In this document: one piece after another, positions 1 through 7,647 of the stretch
How the letters are laid out: every line of letters begins with the position of its first letter
How positions within the stretch are numbered: the stretch's first letter is position 1
Source: CAYPOY01 sp964412395
Lineage (GTDB): Bacteria > Chloroflexota > Anaerolineae > B4-G1
Reading direction: 5' to 3'
DNA: 20,195 nt
Assembly (NCBI GenBank): GCA_964412395.1
Contig: CAYPOY010000068.1
Location: 1 to 20,195, forward strand
The notes under the pieces: model-generated
Databases searched by the model: none
Seen by the model: the letters and a program-made list of their open reading frames with translations, nothing else
Told to the model about the DNA's origin: nothing
Made by a program: the position numbers and the translations under genes

Positions 1-593
1 GGCATCAGATGCTCTGCGTTGTCGATCACGTCGGCCTGTCCATCGCGTACCGTGACCTCCATCGTTGTCCCGTTGACCTTGACCTCGTAGCTTCCTGCTG
101 TCAGTCGGGTTTCTCCATAGGGCATGTGCACTTCGACAACCGTAGGCCTGCCGTCATTGTTGGAAACGTTGATGCGCACCCGACCGGCCCTTACTTCCAG
201 CGCGACTTTGTGGGGCAGGGGGCTGGTGGAGAAACGTGGGGAACGGGCCGAAGAGAGCACGACTTCGGTGTTGTCATAAAGTTGGGCGGTGGCGATGACG
301 GAGCTACCTGCGTGAGGCACGCGTATCACGAGCCGGCCAGCGGTGGAGTCTGTGGCCACAATTGTGCGTTCAGCGATGTCGTAGCGGTCTTCCGCGATCG
401 CGACCGGTGCCCCCCGGCCAGCCAGAGTGACGCGCAGTGGTCCCCGCTGCACCTCAAGGCTCACGTTCTGCCCTACATCGGCGTAGAGGACGTAGTAGCG
501 GATGCCCAGAGGCACAGCTACCGTCAGGCCTACGCAGGTAAAGAACGACATTAGCAAAACAACCCAGGCCAGCCGCTCGGGATTATTTCTCAT
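1..593 (-). CDS. Membrane-anchored beta-rich (FecR-like?) protein, partial
   Basis: An open frame of 197 codons runs off the left edge of the window, so the C-terminus is missing. It starts with ATG at 593, which overlaps the TGA of the acylphosphatase gene (ATGA), so the two are probably translationally coupled. Residues 1-8 are polar with two arginines. Residues about 9-32 form one hydrophobic segment, a signal anchor or uncleaved signal peptide. The rest is soluble, rich in Val, Thr and alternating hydrophobics, and should lie outside the membrane as beta strands. A late segment (EVKVNGTTMEVTVRDGQADV) resembles the 'v.V.dG.v.V' rhythm of FecR-type domains, but this is a resemblance only. 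It could equally be an unclassified beta-sandwich surface protein. It is the last visible gene of the leftward operon. That it is coding is well supported; the function is not. Confidence 0.72.
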   Translation of the reverse strand, partial: MRNNPERLAWVVLLMSFFTCVGLTVAVPLGIRYYVLYADVGQNVSLEVQRGPLRVTLAGRGAPVAIAEDRYDIAERTIVATDSTAGRLVIRVPHAGSSVIATAQLYDNTEVVLSSARSPRFSTSPLPHKVALEVRAGRVRINVSNNDGRPTVVEVHMPYGETRLTAGSYEVKVNGTTMEVTVRDGQADVIDNAEHLM

Positions 594-886
594 ATATACC
601 GTACTCCGAAGCGTTCGAATTCACCGCTGGGGTCCTCCCACTCAACGTCCACCTGCCGCACCACAGCGGAGGGAGGACCACGATGCAAGAAAGCCCAGAA
701 CTCGTCGAGTGCCTTGCGCCTGCCCTCAGCGATAGTCTCCACTGTGCCGTCCCGGCGGTTGGCGACCCAGCCAGTCAGGCCAAGGCGCTGTGCGGTGTGG
801 ACGGTATAGTAACGAAAGTTGACCCCCTGCACGTATCCGTGAACGACAGCGTGCAGACGGGCCTCTGGTTTTGACCTCTCTCCCAT
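590..886 (-). CDS. acyP: Acylphosphatase
   Basis: This 98-residue protein has the normal size for the family. Acylphosphatase hydrolyses the carboxyl-phosphate bond of small acyl phosphates in the cytoplasm; its physiological role in bacteria is poorly defined. The signature is complete. HGYVQGVNFRYY (residues 16-27) contains the phosphate-binding loop with catalytic Arg25. GWVANRRDGTVE (39-50) contains the catalytic Asn43. The ATG at 886 follows the stop of the radical SAM gene by three bases and has GGGGAG 8 bases upstream. Its stop overlaps the next gene's start. It lies inside the seven-gene leftward operon with no obvious pathway partner. Confidence 0.95.
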   Translation of the reverse strand: MGERSKPEARLHAVVHGYVQGVNFRYYTVHTAQRLGLTGWVANRRDGTVETIAEGRRKALDEFWAFLHRGPPSAVVRQVDVEWEDPSGEFERFGVRYI

Positions 887-889
887 ACT

Positions 890-1840
890 TTACGCTCCCC
901 ACAGGATACGGAGAGTATGCGGTTCTCGCTTATCGAAGCGGTGCAGGCCGGCCTCGCCGGCCTGTTGTAGCGCCTGCTCATATTCCGCCCGTGTGATGGG
1001 ACGGTCGAGCGGCGGCAGTCCAGCAGCCTTATAGCAAGGGCGATACTGATCCATGACGTTTATGTAAGTATCGCGTGAGATCTCTTCTGCCAGAAAACGG
1101 GCGATTTCGGCCGTCCTGGCCAATCCCTCGGGCAGCACCAGGTGGCGCACGAGCAGCCCTCGCAGTGCGATACCATTCTCATCCAACACCAGGTCGCCCA
1201 CTTGCCGGTGCATCTCCTTGACAGCCGCCTGATTGACCGCCGGGTAATTCTTGATTTTTGAGTACTTGTAGGCTACCCCCTCATCCGCGTACTTCATATC
1301 CGGCATATAAATGTCCACCACACCGTCGAGCAGCGCCAACGCCGCGAGGGAATCGTAGCCGCCGGTGTTCCAGACCAGGGGTAGCCGCAACCCGGCCTCG
1401 GCGGCGATGAGGAGGGCCGCCAGGATGGGGGCCACTACGTGAGTAGGGGAAACGAGGTTAACGTTGTGGCATCCTTGTGATTGGAGTGAGAGCATCATCT
1501 TGGCCAGTTCCTCCGGCTCGACTTCGCGCCCGTGACCGAGTTGGCTGATGTCGTAGTTCTGGCAGAACTGGCAGTTGAGGTTACACCAGGCAAAGAAAAT
1601 AGTGCCGGAGCCCTGGTAGCCCCGCAGTGGAGCCTCCTCTCCGAAGTGGGGGCCAAAACTGGACACCACTGCCTGCACCCCAGTCCGGCAGGTCCCCGGC
1701 CTCTCGTAGCGATCCACGCGGCATTCCCGGCCGCAGAAGTCGCAGGTACGCAAGCGATCGTAGGCTGCCCGCACGCGCCTCCTCAGTTCGCCTGAGTGAA
1801 GCAATGCCAGATAAGCGGGTTCAATGGAAGTAATATCCAT
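890..1840 (-). CDS. PflX-like radical SAM protein (COG1313 type)
   Basis: The protein has 316 residues. It carries the radical SAM cluster motif CNLNCQFC (Cx3Cx2C) within GTIFFAWCNLNCQFCQNY, which would bind the SAM-coordinated [4Fe-4S]. Before it is a second Cys group (CDFCGREC...GTC), also typical of this family. Later come NTGGYD and MPDMKYAD blocks. This layout matches the uncharacterised PflX group ('putative pyruvate formate-lyase activating enzyme-like'), rather than a true PFL activase. No glycyl-radical enzyme lies nearby, so the substrate is unknown. The frame could start 21 codons earlier, at 1903, but that would overlap the upstream exonuclease gene. ATG 1840 starts 7 bases after that gene's stop, so I chose it. 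Confidence 0.9.
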   Translation of the reverse strand: MDITSIEPAYLALLHSGELRRRVRAAYDRLRTCDFCGRECRVDRYERPGTCRTGVQAVVSSFGPHFGEEAPLRGYQGSGTIFFAWCNLNCQFCQNYDISQLGHGREVEPEELAKMMLSLQSQGCHNVNLVSPTHVVAPILAALLIAAEAGLRLPLVWNTGGYDSLAALALLDGVVDIYMPDMKYADEGVAYKYSKIKNYPAVNQAAVKEMHRQVGDLVLDENGIALRGLLVRHLVLPEGLARTAEIARFLAEEISRDTYINVMDQYRPCYKAAGLPPLDRPITRAEYEQALQQAGEAGLHRFDKREPHTLRILWGA

Positions 1841-1847
1841 TGTGCTA

Positions 1848-2381
1848 CTACCACTGTACCGGCACCTTATGCACGCGCCACCTGCGGTCGCGATATCGAA
1901 CATAGCCGTTGTGCCGGCCGAACTGGTAGACCTGCCAGGTCACCTCGACGTCACGGCGGCAGTAGGCGATGACCTTGTCCAGTTGGCCCTGGCGAAACCA
2001 GCGCACGGCCTGCAGCCCGTCGGCGCTTTTCGTCTCCCCCAGCGTAGCGGCTGCCACGTTGTCCAGTTTGGGTCGCCAGCCCATCGCGTGGTACAGGTCT
2101 TGCAGCATATCCACCGTCGGCAGGTCCGACAGGGGATCGTCCGTGTAGGCGCGCAGGACTTCGTAGTCGAAGCGGAGCACGTTGTAGCCAACTACCCGGT
2201 CTGCCCCGCGCAGGGTAGCAATGAGGCGCTCCACCTCTTGCTCAGTGTAATCGCGGTAGACGTCCTCGGCGGCATTGTAAGTCACGGCAACCGCCAGGCA
2301 CATATCGCGGACGTGGCGCCAGCCTCCTACCTCGTCGGCTGCATATTGGGTCTCCAGATCGAAGACGACGATGTTGCGCAT
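1848..2381 (-). CDS. DEDDy-type 3'-5' exonuclease (RNase H-like, YprB-like)
   Basis: This 177-residue protein has the exonuclease core and little else. Motif I is FDLET (Asp8, Glu10). Motif II is NVLRFDYEV (Asn67, Asp72). Motif III is YCRRD (Tyr140, Asp144, the Yx3D of the DEDDy class). These residues would bind two metal ions for 3'-5' cleavage of DNA or RNA. The overall pattern fits the RNase_H_2/YprB-like group rather than a proofreading subunit. A longer frame begins with GTG at 2417, but ATG 2381 has a very good ribosome site (GAGGAAAG, four bases upstream) and puts motif I at the N-terminus, as usual. It lies in the leftward operon between a secreted peptidase and a radical SAM gene, so its substrate cannot be read from context. 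Confidence 0.85.
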   Translation of the reverse strand: MRNIVVFDLETQYAADEVGGWRHVRDMCLAVAVTYNAAEDVYRDYTEQEVERLIATLRGADRVVGYNVLRFDYEVLRAYTDDPLSDLPTVDMLQDLYHAMGWRPKLDNVAAATLGETKSADGLQAVRWFRQGQLDKVIAYCRRDVEVTWQVYQFGRHNGYVRYRDRRWRVHKVPVQW

Positions 2382-2385
2382 TTGA

Positions 2386-2393
2386 CTTTCCTC
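2386..2393 (-). promoter_or_regulatory. Shine-Dalgarno deciding the exonuclease start
   Basis: GAGGAAAG on the minus strand lies four bases before ATG 2381. The alternative GTG at 2417 has no comparable site, so this element fixes the start. Confidence 0.75.
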
Positions 2394-2421
2394 GTTCAAA
2401 GGGGATGCGGTAACCACGCCT

Positions 2422-3660
2422 CTAGCGGCGACGGAGCCCGCCGATCATCAGCACAGCCACAAGCAGGCTCAACAGCCATAGCGCCACCCAGACGCCGACT
2501 TGCTCAGCCAGGACCCGCCAGGGAGCCTGGGGCTCCAGGCTGGCCCGCCATACGGTCTCCAGGCCGCTGAGGCTGACGTTCAGAGCCTCCTGAACGCCCC
2601 CTGTGCAACTGGCACCGTTGGCGTAGGCTGCCAGCAGCGTGCGTATCCCGCCAGCTCCGTATCGCTCGCGGATGAATTGCACCACGCTACCGCTCTGGGC
2701 ATAGGCCAGGAACGCGGTGCGCGAATCGGGCGAAAAGGGGACGCACAAATCTTCCAGGGGGAGCAGGCGTCCCTGTGTGCGGGCCTCCTCGAGCACCATA
2801 GCATACTCCGGCGTCGGCAGTTGTTCATTGGCTGTGGCCAACCCTTCGTCCAGCCACTCGGGGACGTACCTGTAGCCGGCCGGCGTGACGGCCTGGTAAA
2901 CCAGCAGGTGGGTGACCTCGTGTGGAATGTAGCGCCTCATGCGCGATGTGTAGCCTTCCTCATACGGGATCGCGACGACGACCCCTCCCAGTTCAGGATG
3001 TGCCTGCCCGCTTGCCCACTCCCGTCCCGTGAGCATCATCGCCGCATTGAGATTGTGCTGCGCGTCGTAGATGTAGATGTCAATAGACTCCGGTACAGGG
3101 GCACGCAATTCTGTGTTGATCTCCCCCACACTGGCCTGGGCGATGTCGAGTGCCGCCTGGCCGAAGATCGGGTCGCCATGCCCTTCGATCCAGTGGACAG
3201 TGAAGCCGTTCGCGCTGAGTTGTCCCCACCGAAAGCGATTGTCCGTGTACTCAAAATGCTGGTGCCCTGTGATCAGACTATTGCCTGCAGCGTCCTCAAT
3301 CTGCCACCAGAAGGTGACCGTGGCGAACGGCGGCAGGGGAGAGCTGCGCAAGTCGCGCATGTAGTTGGCCCTGATCTCGCGGGCTGGTTCGATGTCCACA
3401 TTCACGGCCTCGGCCTGCTCGTCGCCTGTAGCACGGAAGAACAGATAGACCTGGGTGATTTCGGCGTCGGAGGTGGCATGCAGCGTGAAGGTGACTTGCT
3501 GGGCGAAACTGTGGCTGGCTCTGCTTTCGACCACGGCGATGCCCTCGGCTGCGGCTTGAAAAGGCCCATCGCAAATGGAAGCAACCACCAGGAGCCAGAG
3601 TGCCAGGGTGAGACTCGTGATTATTCGCCGCTCGTAATTCGCTATTCGTAATTCGCTCAC
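2422..3660 (-). CDS. Membrane-anchored zinc metallopeptidase, peptidase MA-like
   Basis: The protein has 412 residues. Residues about 13-38 form a signal peptide-like hydrophobic stretch ending in AAAEG. A beta-rich N-terminal domain follows (about 41-140). The protease domain contains IPHEVTHLLV (His247, Glu248, His251) and a downstream WLDEGLA, in which Glu272 is the expected third zinc ligand of a gluzincin. One membrane helix closes the chain (about 382-407), followed by arginines. It should act outside the membrane as a tethered protease. The start is GTG 3660, overlapping the stop of the HEAT gene (GTGA). No in-frame ATG occurs before about residue 101. The first 12 residues (SELRIANYERRI) are encoded by a tandem DNA repeat (see 3623-3657), so the native start may once have been different. 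Confidence 0.85.
   Translation of the reverse strand: MSELRIANYERRIITSLTLALWLLVVASICDGPFQAAAEGIAVVESRASHSFAQQVTFTLHATSDAEITQVYLFFRATGDEQAEAVNVDIEPAREIRANYMRDLRSSPLPPFATVTFWWQIEDAAGNSLITGHQHFEYTDNRFRWGQLSANGFTVHWIEGHGDPIFGQAALDIAQASVGEINTELRAPVPESIDIYIYDAQHNLNAAMMLTGREWASGQAHPELGGVVVAIPYEEGYTSRMRRYIPHEVTHLLVYQAVTPAGYRYVPEWLDEGLATANEQLPTPEYAMVLEEARTQGRLLPLEDLCVPFSPDSRTAFLAYAQSGSVVQFIRERYGAGGIRTLLAAYANGASCTGGVQEALNVSLSGLETVWRASLEPQAPWRVLAEQVGVWVALWLLSLLVAVLMIGGLRRR
3623..3657. repeat. Tandem AT-rich word at a gene junction
   Basis: On the plus strand the 11-mer CGTAATTCGCT occurs at 3633-3643 and again at 3647-3657, separated by ATT. A degenerate copy (ATTCGCCGCT) precedes them. Read on the minus strand it encodes the N-terminus of the peptidase and abuts the stop codon of the HEAT gene. 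I recall similar words encoding NYELRI-type peptides in Chloroflexota and other phyla. That it is genome-wide here is inference. Confidence 0.75.
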
Positions 3661-4607
3661 CAGTCGGACTCTCTGATCAGCCTGGTGAAGAACTCTGATA
3701 AGTCCCCGTGCATGAATCCCAATTCATCCAGGGCGGCCTCAGCTGCTGTCCGCGCGGCATCGTCCTCTGCCAAGCAATAGCGCTCCAGAATCTCTCGCGC
3801 CTTGTCACCCCCGATCTGTCCCAAGGCCCACAGGGCTGCCTCTTGCACTTCGGGGTCGGCATCGTCGGCCAGTTCCTCCAGTTCGGGCACGGCCTCGGAG
3901 AGTTGCAATTCACCACAGGCCCGAGCGGCTTCGTAGCGCAATTCGGGGTTGGGGCTGAAGAGTTCCTGCTGCACATGGCGAGCCCAGCGAATATCGGTGC
4001 TGCGCCCCATGGCGAAGACGGCACTGATGCGTACTTTCTCCTCCGGCGCAACGTAGGCCTCGCGGATCAACTTCGCCACGTTCTCATCGCTGGCATAGGC
4101 CAACGACTCCAGCGCTCGCCGCCGCACTTCCATGTGCTGCTCTGCGTCTTGACATACGGCCAATAGCGCCTCATAGGCTATGGCCTGTGGATCAGGACGG
4201 ATCTTATCAAGCTCGCCCAACAGGATGAAGCGGCCCAGCGACGTGGCCGCAGCCGCTCGCACAGTGGTGGCCTCATCTTCCCACAAGCGGGCTGCCAGGA
4301 GTGGAACCAGCCGCACGTCTTCGTCCTCCCACAGCCCTTCGATCGCTGCCGTTCGCACTTCGGCGTCCTCATCTTCCAATCCCAGGCGGAAAACCGCGCC
4401 GAAGTCCACCTCAAAATCCGCTTCGGCCAGTTCCACCAGCCGCTTGATCAGTCGCTGTCGCAACTCGACAGGCAGACACGGCCATGCCTCACGCACGCGC
4501 GCCACGTCTTCGGTCTCCAGGCTCGAAAGATGGTACAGCGACGCCTGAGCCGGCATTTCGGCGCTTCCGTATAGTTCACCAAGCAAGACGTCGAGTGGAT
4601 GTTCCAT
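3657..4607 (-). CDS. HEAT-repeat protein
   Basis: The protein has 316 residues and is almost entirely paired alpha helices. Repeats of the form 'D.D.EVR..A...L' appear several times (for example DEDAEVRTAAIEGL, DEATTVRAAAATSL, HMEVRRRALESL, DPEVQEAALWALGQI), as in HEAT/PBS-lyase-like repeat proteins. No catalytic motif, signal peptide or membrane segment is visible, so it is probably a cytoplasmic binding scaffold. It is strongly acidic. The ATG at 4607 begins one base after the TGA of the rseP gene, and its own stop overlaps the peptidase start, so it is tightly built into the operon. Partners may be encoded there, but nothing in the sequence names one. Confidence 0.88.
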   Translation of the reverse strand: MEHPLDVLLGELYGSAEMPAQASLYHLSSLETEDVARVREAWPCLPVELRQRLIKRLVELAEADFEVDFGAVFRLGLEDEDAEVRTAAIEGLWEDEDVRLVPLLAARLWEDEATTVRAAAATSLGRFILLGELDKIRPDPQAIAYEALLAVCQDAEQHMEVRRRALESLAYASDENVAKLIREAYVAPEEKVRISAVFAMGRSTDIRWARHVQQELFSPNPELRYEAARACGELQLSEAVPELEELADDADPEVQEAALWALGQIGGDKAREILERYCLAEDDAARTAAEAALDELGFMHGDLSEFFTRLIRESDW

Positions 4608-4608
4608 C

Positions 4609-5934
4609 TCACTTCAGCCACGACCAGGGAATGATTGGGTTGATAAAGTCCTGAAGCATCACGAAAGCCATCAGGCTGACCAGGATCACCAGGCCCACGA
4701 AGTGAACCGTCGCTTCGCGCTCGGGCGAGATACGGCGACCTCGCACAGCCTCGATGAACACGAAGAGAATGCGCCCGCCGTCGAGAGCGGGGAGGGGCAG
4801 CAGGTTGGTCAGACCCAGGGCCAGGCTGATGAGTGACGCGGTTTGCAGCACGGGGAAAGCCAAGCCCCACTCGATGCTCTGTTGGAGGATGAAGGCCAGC
4901 ACTCCGCTGATGCCGACCATGCTGGCTGGGCGTGCCTCTTGAGGGGTTATGTCGCCCTGGACGAGGCGGGCCGGAGCCTGCACGGTCGCCACGATAGCAC
5001 CGGTGATGTCCGTGATGCCGGCGCTCAACGCTTTGGGAAGAGGATAATGTCGCACCGCGCTCCGGTCGGGCCAGGCAGCCATCAGGATGCCCAGGAGGCC
5101 GTAGCCTTCGGGGGTACGCCGTGGCGTTGCCATCAGAGTCAGCGTCTTCTCTTCGCGCAGAATGGTGAGCTCGATGGTCTGCTCTGGCACGGCGCGGATG
5201 ATGCGACGCAAATGCTCCATCCCCTCCTCGATACGCTCTCCATCAGCGGCCAGGATAATATCATGGGGCTGTAGTCCCGCCTCTTCAGCGGCACTCCCTG
5301 GTTCCACGCGGGTGATCTCGACCAGCCATTTGTCGGGGAAGCCAGTGGCGTAAGCGCCGACGAGCAGCATCAGGGCAACGATGATGTTGAACACCGGACC
5401 TGCGGCCAGCACGGCCACGCGCCAGCGCTTGGATTGGGCTGCCAGGCTGTGCAGATCGGAGGGGTCTTCTTCACCAGTCATTTTCACGAATGCGCCCATT
5501 GGCAACAGATTGAGGCTGTACAGAGTGCCTGGTTCCAGGGTGGTCAATTCGCCACGTAAGCGCAGTTCCTCGTGCGTGGCTTCGGAGTCGAGCAGCCGAT
5601 ACTCTGCAGCCGAATCGGGTACCACCAGACGGCGCAAGACGTAGGTGCCATCGTCACGCCGTCGGGCGACGGCGTCCACCTGGGTGCCCACTTTCAGCCT
5701 GGGAGGCAGCCGGAAACCCACCGGGATATTCACACGCATGGTGCCGATCTCCAGATAGCCTTTGCCACGCCACAATTTCAACAAGCGGGGTGGATAGCCC
5801 AAGCCAAATTCCTCGACTCGCACTCCCGCCAACTTGGCGAAGATAAAATGGCCCAATTCGTGAATCAGGATGATAGGTCCCAACACAACAGCCAGCGTGC
5901 CAACCAGCCAGAATATGACGTTAATCCAATCCAT
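4609..5934 (-). CDS. rseP: RseP-type site-2 protease (M50 family)
   Basis: This 441-residue protein would cleave transmembrane substrates within the membrane. The first helix carries HELGH (His25, Glu26, His29) and the third zinc ligand is Asp385 in PLPALDGGRI. A PDZ domain sits between them (PGSAAEEAGLQPHDIILAADG). Hydrophobic segments at the N-terminus, around the middle and at the C-terminus fit the usual four helices. An extra block of about 78 residues (roughly 60-138) separates the first helix from the conserved LLPMGAFVKMTGEEDP loop, where typical RseP has a short link. A longer frame starts with TTG at 6009, but it would add an Arg-rich tail. ATG 5934 has AAGGTG seven bases upstream and puts the membrane helix at the N-terminus. 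It is the first gene of the leftward operon. Confidence 0.92.
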   Translation of the reverse strand: MDWINVIFWLVGTLAVVLGPIILIHELGHFIFAKLAGVRVEEFGLGYPPRLLKLWRGKGYLEIGTMRVNIPVGFRLPPRLKVGTQVDAVARRRDDGTYVLRRLVVPDSAAEYRLLDSEATHEELRLRGELTTLEPGTLYSLNLLPMGAFVKMTGEEDPSDLHSLAAQSKRWRVAVLAAGPVFNIIVALMLLVGAYATGFPDKWLVEITRVEPGSAAEEAGLQPHDIILAADGERIEEGMEHLRRIIRAVPEQTIELTILREEKTLTLMATPRRTPEGYGLLGILMAAWPDRSAVRHYPLPKALSAGITDITGAIVATVQAPARLVQGDITPQEARPASMVGISGVLAFILQQSIEWGLAFPVLQTASLISLALGLTNLLPLPALDGGRILFVFIEAVRGRRISPEREATVHFVGLVILVSLMAFVMLQDFINPIIPWSWLK

Positions 5935-6041
5935 TCTCACACCTTCACCCAGAAGCGGACGCTTGCAACGCCCGCCTCGTTTTCTTCTGAGCCTGCATCT
6001 AGCAGCCAAATCTTACCCATCGGCTCAACTTATCTATTTAT

Positions 6042-6070
6042 ATTATACCCTCAGCGGCCTAAACCTGCAA
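6042..6070 (-). promoter_or_regulatory. Promoter of the seven-gene leftward operon
   Basis: On the minus strand, TTGCAG (6070-6065) and a perfect TATAAT (6047-6042) are 17 bases apart, a sigma70-type promoter. Transcription would begin near 6035, leaving a leader of about 100 bases before rseP. Confidence 0.7.
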
Positions 6071-6081
6071 CATCAGATCCT

Positions 6082-6105
6082 CGCAGAGCAGCGGTCAGCT
6101 CTGCG
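6082..6105. terminator. Inverted repeat after the kinase gene, possible terminator
   Basis: CGCAGAGC (6082-6089) and GCTCTGCG (6098-6105) form a perfect 8-bp stem with an 8-base loop. It lies between the stop of the P-loop kinase gene and the promoter of the rseP operon. No T-run follows on the minus strand, so it is either a weak terminator or a protein-binding palindrome. Confidence 0.4.
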
Positions 6106-6129
6106 CAGGCAATGTACGCATAACTGGGT

Positions 6130-6501
6130 TCAGGCTACAGTCTTTTTGAGGAACGCCATCGTCCTATCAAGGACTTCCTGCGGTGTCAACTCGTCGGTGT
6201 GGATGTAAAGGTCCGCGTGTTGCCGGGCGTGGTGCAGCCGCCGTGTCAGTTCATCCCACCAGTCTGCTCCGGCGTCAGTGGGCCGGCGCTGGCGGGCAGC
6301 CTCCCAGGAGACATCCAGGTAGACGAGCAGGTCAGGTTGGGTGATGCGCTGCCACATTGTGAGCACGTAGGAGTGCTCCTGTACCACCTCGCGGGCATTG
6401 TACCCTCGCCCTCGTAGTGCCTGCACGAGCGTTGACTTGCCCGAGGCACACGGGCCGACCACGGCGATCAGCGGGGGTTTCTCTTGTTCGGCCTGTTTCA
6501 C
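6130..6501 (-). CDS. Small P-loop nucleoside/nucleotide kinase-like protein
   Basis: The protein has 123 residues from GTG 6501. VVGPCASGKSTL (about residues 13-24) is a Walker A loop. DLLVYLDVS further on is the hydrophobic strand and Asp typical of the NMP-kinase/deoxynucleoside-kinase fold, followed by an Arg-rich segment (EAARQRR) that could be a lid. It is shorter than most such kinases, and no substrate-specific motif is visible. Dephospho-CoA kinase-like, shikimate kinase-like or a general AAA label would all be guesses. The start is chosen because GTG 6501 overlaps the TGA of the upstream channel-like gene (GTGA). The longer frame from 6543 would overlap that gene by 46 bases. Confidence 0.75.
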   Translation of the reverse strand: MKQAEQEKPPLIAVVGPCASGKSTLVQALRGRGYNAREVVQEHSYVLTMWQRITQPDLLVYLDVSWEAARQRRPTDAGADWWDELTRRLHHARQHADLYIHTDELTPQEVLDRTMAFLKKTVA

Positions 6502-7634
6502 CGGTTTGCAGATTTCTCTCTGGACAGCAGACGCGCCAGCCACGGGCGGCGATGAGGGCCACTGTTCTCTCCCCGGGAGGAACTGGGCTGTTCACCGCTC
6601 ATCTCGCGCAGGTGGGCCAGAGCATCCAGCGAGGCGAAGACCACCAGGTAATCGCCAGCGCGAAGCGTGATGTCGGGGGGTGGGTGCAGGTCGAGGCTGT
6701 CCGGCCCCTTGTGCAAGACGATAGTGATGTCGAGTTCCTGCTCTACCCGGGCGATAGTGTGCCCTTCCAGCGCCGAGCCCTGCTGCATCGTCACCCGCGC
6801 CACGTTGAGCAGTACGTCGCCCACGTAGAATGAGTAGTCAATCTGGGCACGTGTGGCAGCGGCAGCGAAGATGGGGGCGGCCAGCGCCGAGGTGCTGAAG
6901 GCGGTGTGGATGCCGAATCCGCGCTGTACTTTCTCTGCCAGTTGCGCGTCGAACATGCGCATCACCACTTTGATGCCTGGGTTGAGTTCCCTGGCGTCGA
7001 GCGCGATGTCCAGGTTGGCCAGATCATCCTGGGTGCAGACGACAATGGCGGATGCTTCCTGCACGTGGGCCTTTTCCAGCATCTCCCGCTGCCGGGCATC
7101 GCCCAGCAACACCGGCACGTTCAGTTGGCGTATCTCTTCCAGGAACGCGCCTTCGGCATTGCGTTCGATGCCGACAATGTCTTCTCCCATGCAGAGTAAC
7201 TCTTTCACGACCCGGTAGCCGACCTTCCCCAGGCCGCAGACGACGATATGATCACGGTAGGTCGAAGCGATAGCCACTTGCCAGGCCTCCTTTCGCTCGC
7301 GACGGTTGAACAGCGCCACCCCAAAGCGCAGGACACCATCGGCGACGACGGTCAGCCCGATGACGGGGACGGCAAAGAACAGGATTTGTAGTCCCAGCGC
7401 TTGGGGGAATGGAAGGACAGTATCGAAGAAGATGAGCATGAAGATCGCGTGCAGCGCCTCGGCCCAGGTGAGACGCTGTCCAGTGTCAGGGTAGATGTAA
7501 GAGAAATGCAAAGCCAAGGTGCCACTGCACAGAAGTGTAGCGAAGGCGAGTAAAGAGACGCGAAACTGGCATACCAACACTCGAGTATCGCGCCACAGGG
7601 CTCGCAGGTAGCGACGGAAGTGGTGGAACTGCAT
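6498..7634 (-). CDS. Two-TM RCK/TrkA-N protein, K+ channel-like without a clear filter
   Basis: The protein has 378 residues. Two hydrophobic segments (about 27-47 and 80-103) flank a pore-like re-entrant stretch. A TrkA-N Rossmann domain follows, starting HIVVCGLGKVGYRVV (GxGxxG), with an acidic end of strand 2 (VGIERN). A TrkA-C-like domain comes next (GSALEGHTIARVEQE...LRAGDYLVVFAS). This is the layout of RCK-gated potassium channels of the MthK type. The usual TVGYGD filter is missing: the corresponding stretch reads FFDTVLPFPQALG. It may conduct another ion, act as a regulatory subunit, or not conduct at all. The frame can start with GTG 7646 (overlapping the upstream stop), but ATG 7634 has a GTGAGGT ribosome site five bases upstream and is preferred. 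Confidence 0.82.
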   Translation of the reverse strand: MQFHHFRRYLRALWRDTRVLVCQFRVSLLAFATLLCSGTLALHFSYIYPDTGQRLTWAEALHAIFMLIFFDTVLPFPQALGLQILFFAVPVIGLTVVADGVLRFGVALFNRRERKEAWQVAIASTYRDHIVVCGLGKVGYRVVKELLCMGEDIVGIERNAEGAFLEEIRQLNVPVLLGDARQREMLEKAHVQEASAIVVCTQDDLANLDIALDARELNPGIKVVMRMFDAQLAEKVQRGFGIHTAFSTSALAAPIFAAAATRAQIDYSFYVGDVLLNVARVTMQQGSALEGHTIARVEQELDITIVLHKGPDSLDLHPPPDITLRAGDYLVVFASLDALAHLREMSGEQPSSSRGENSGPHRRPWLARLLSREKSANR

Positions 7635-7640
7635 CGTATA

Positions 7641-7647
7641 CCTCACA
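7641..7647 (-). promoter_or_regulatory. Shine-Dalgarno favouring ATG 7634
   Basis: TGTGAGG on the minus strand lies six bases before ATG 7634. The alternative GTG 7646 is inside this element and has no purine-rich site of its own. Confidence 0.55.

Noticed and set aside
9..554. Open plus-strand frame of 181 codons at the left edge
   Set aside because: It is the antisense of the truncated membrane protein gene on the minus strand. That frame has a start coupled to acylphosphatase and a sensible anchor segment.
4448..4870. Minus-strand 140-codon frame across the rseP/HEAT gene junction
   Set aside because: Arg/Pro/Ser-rich shadow in another frame of two well-supported genes.
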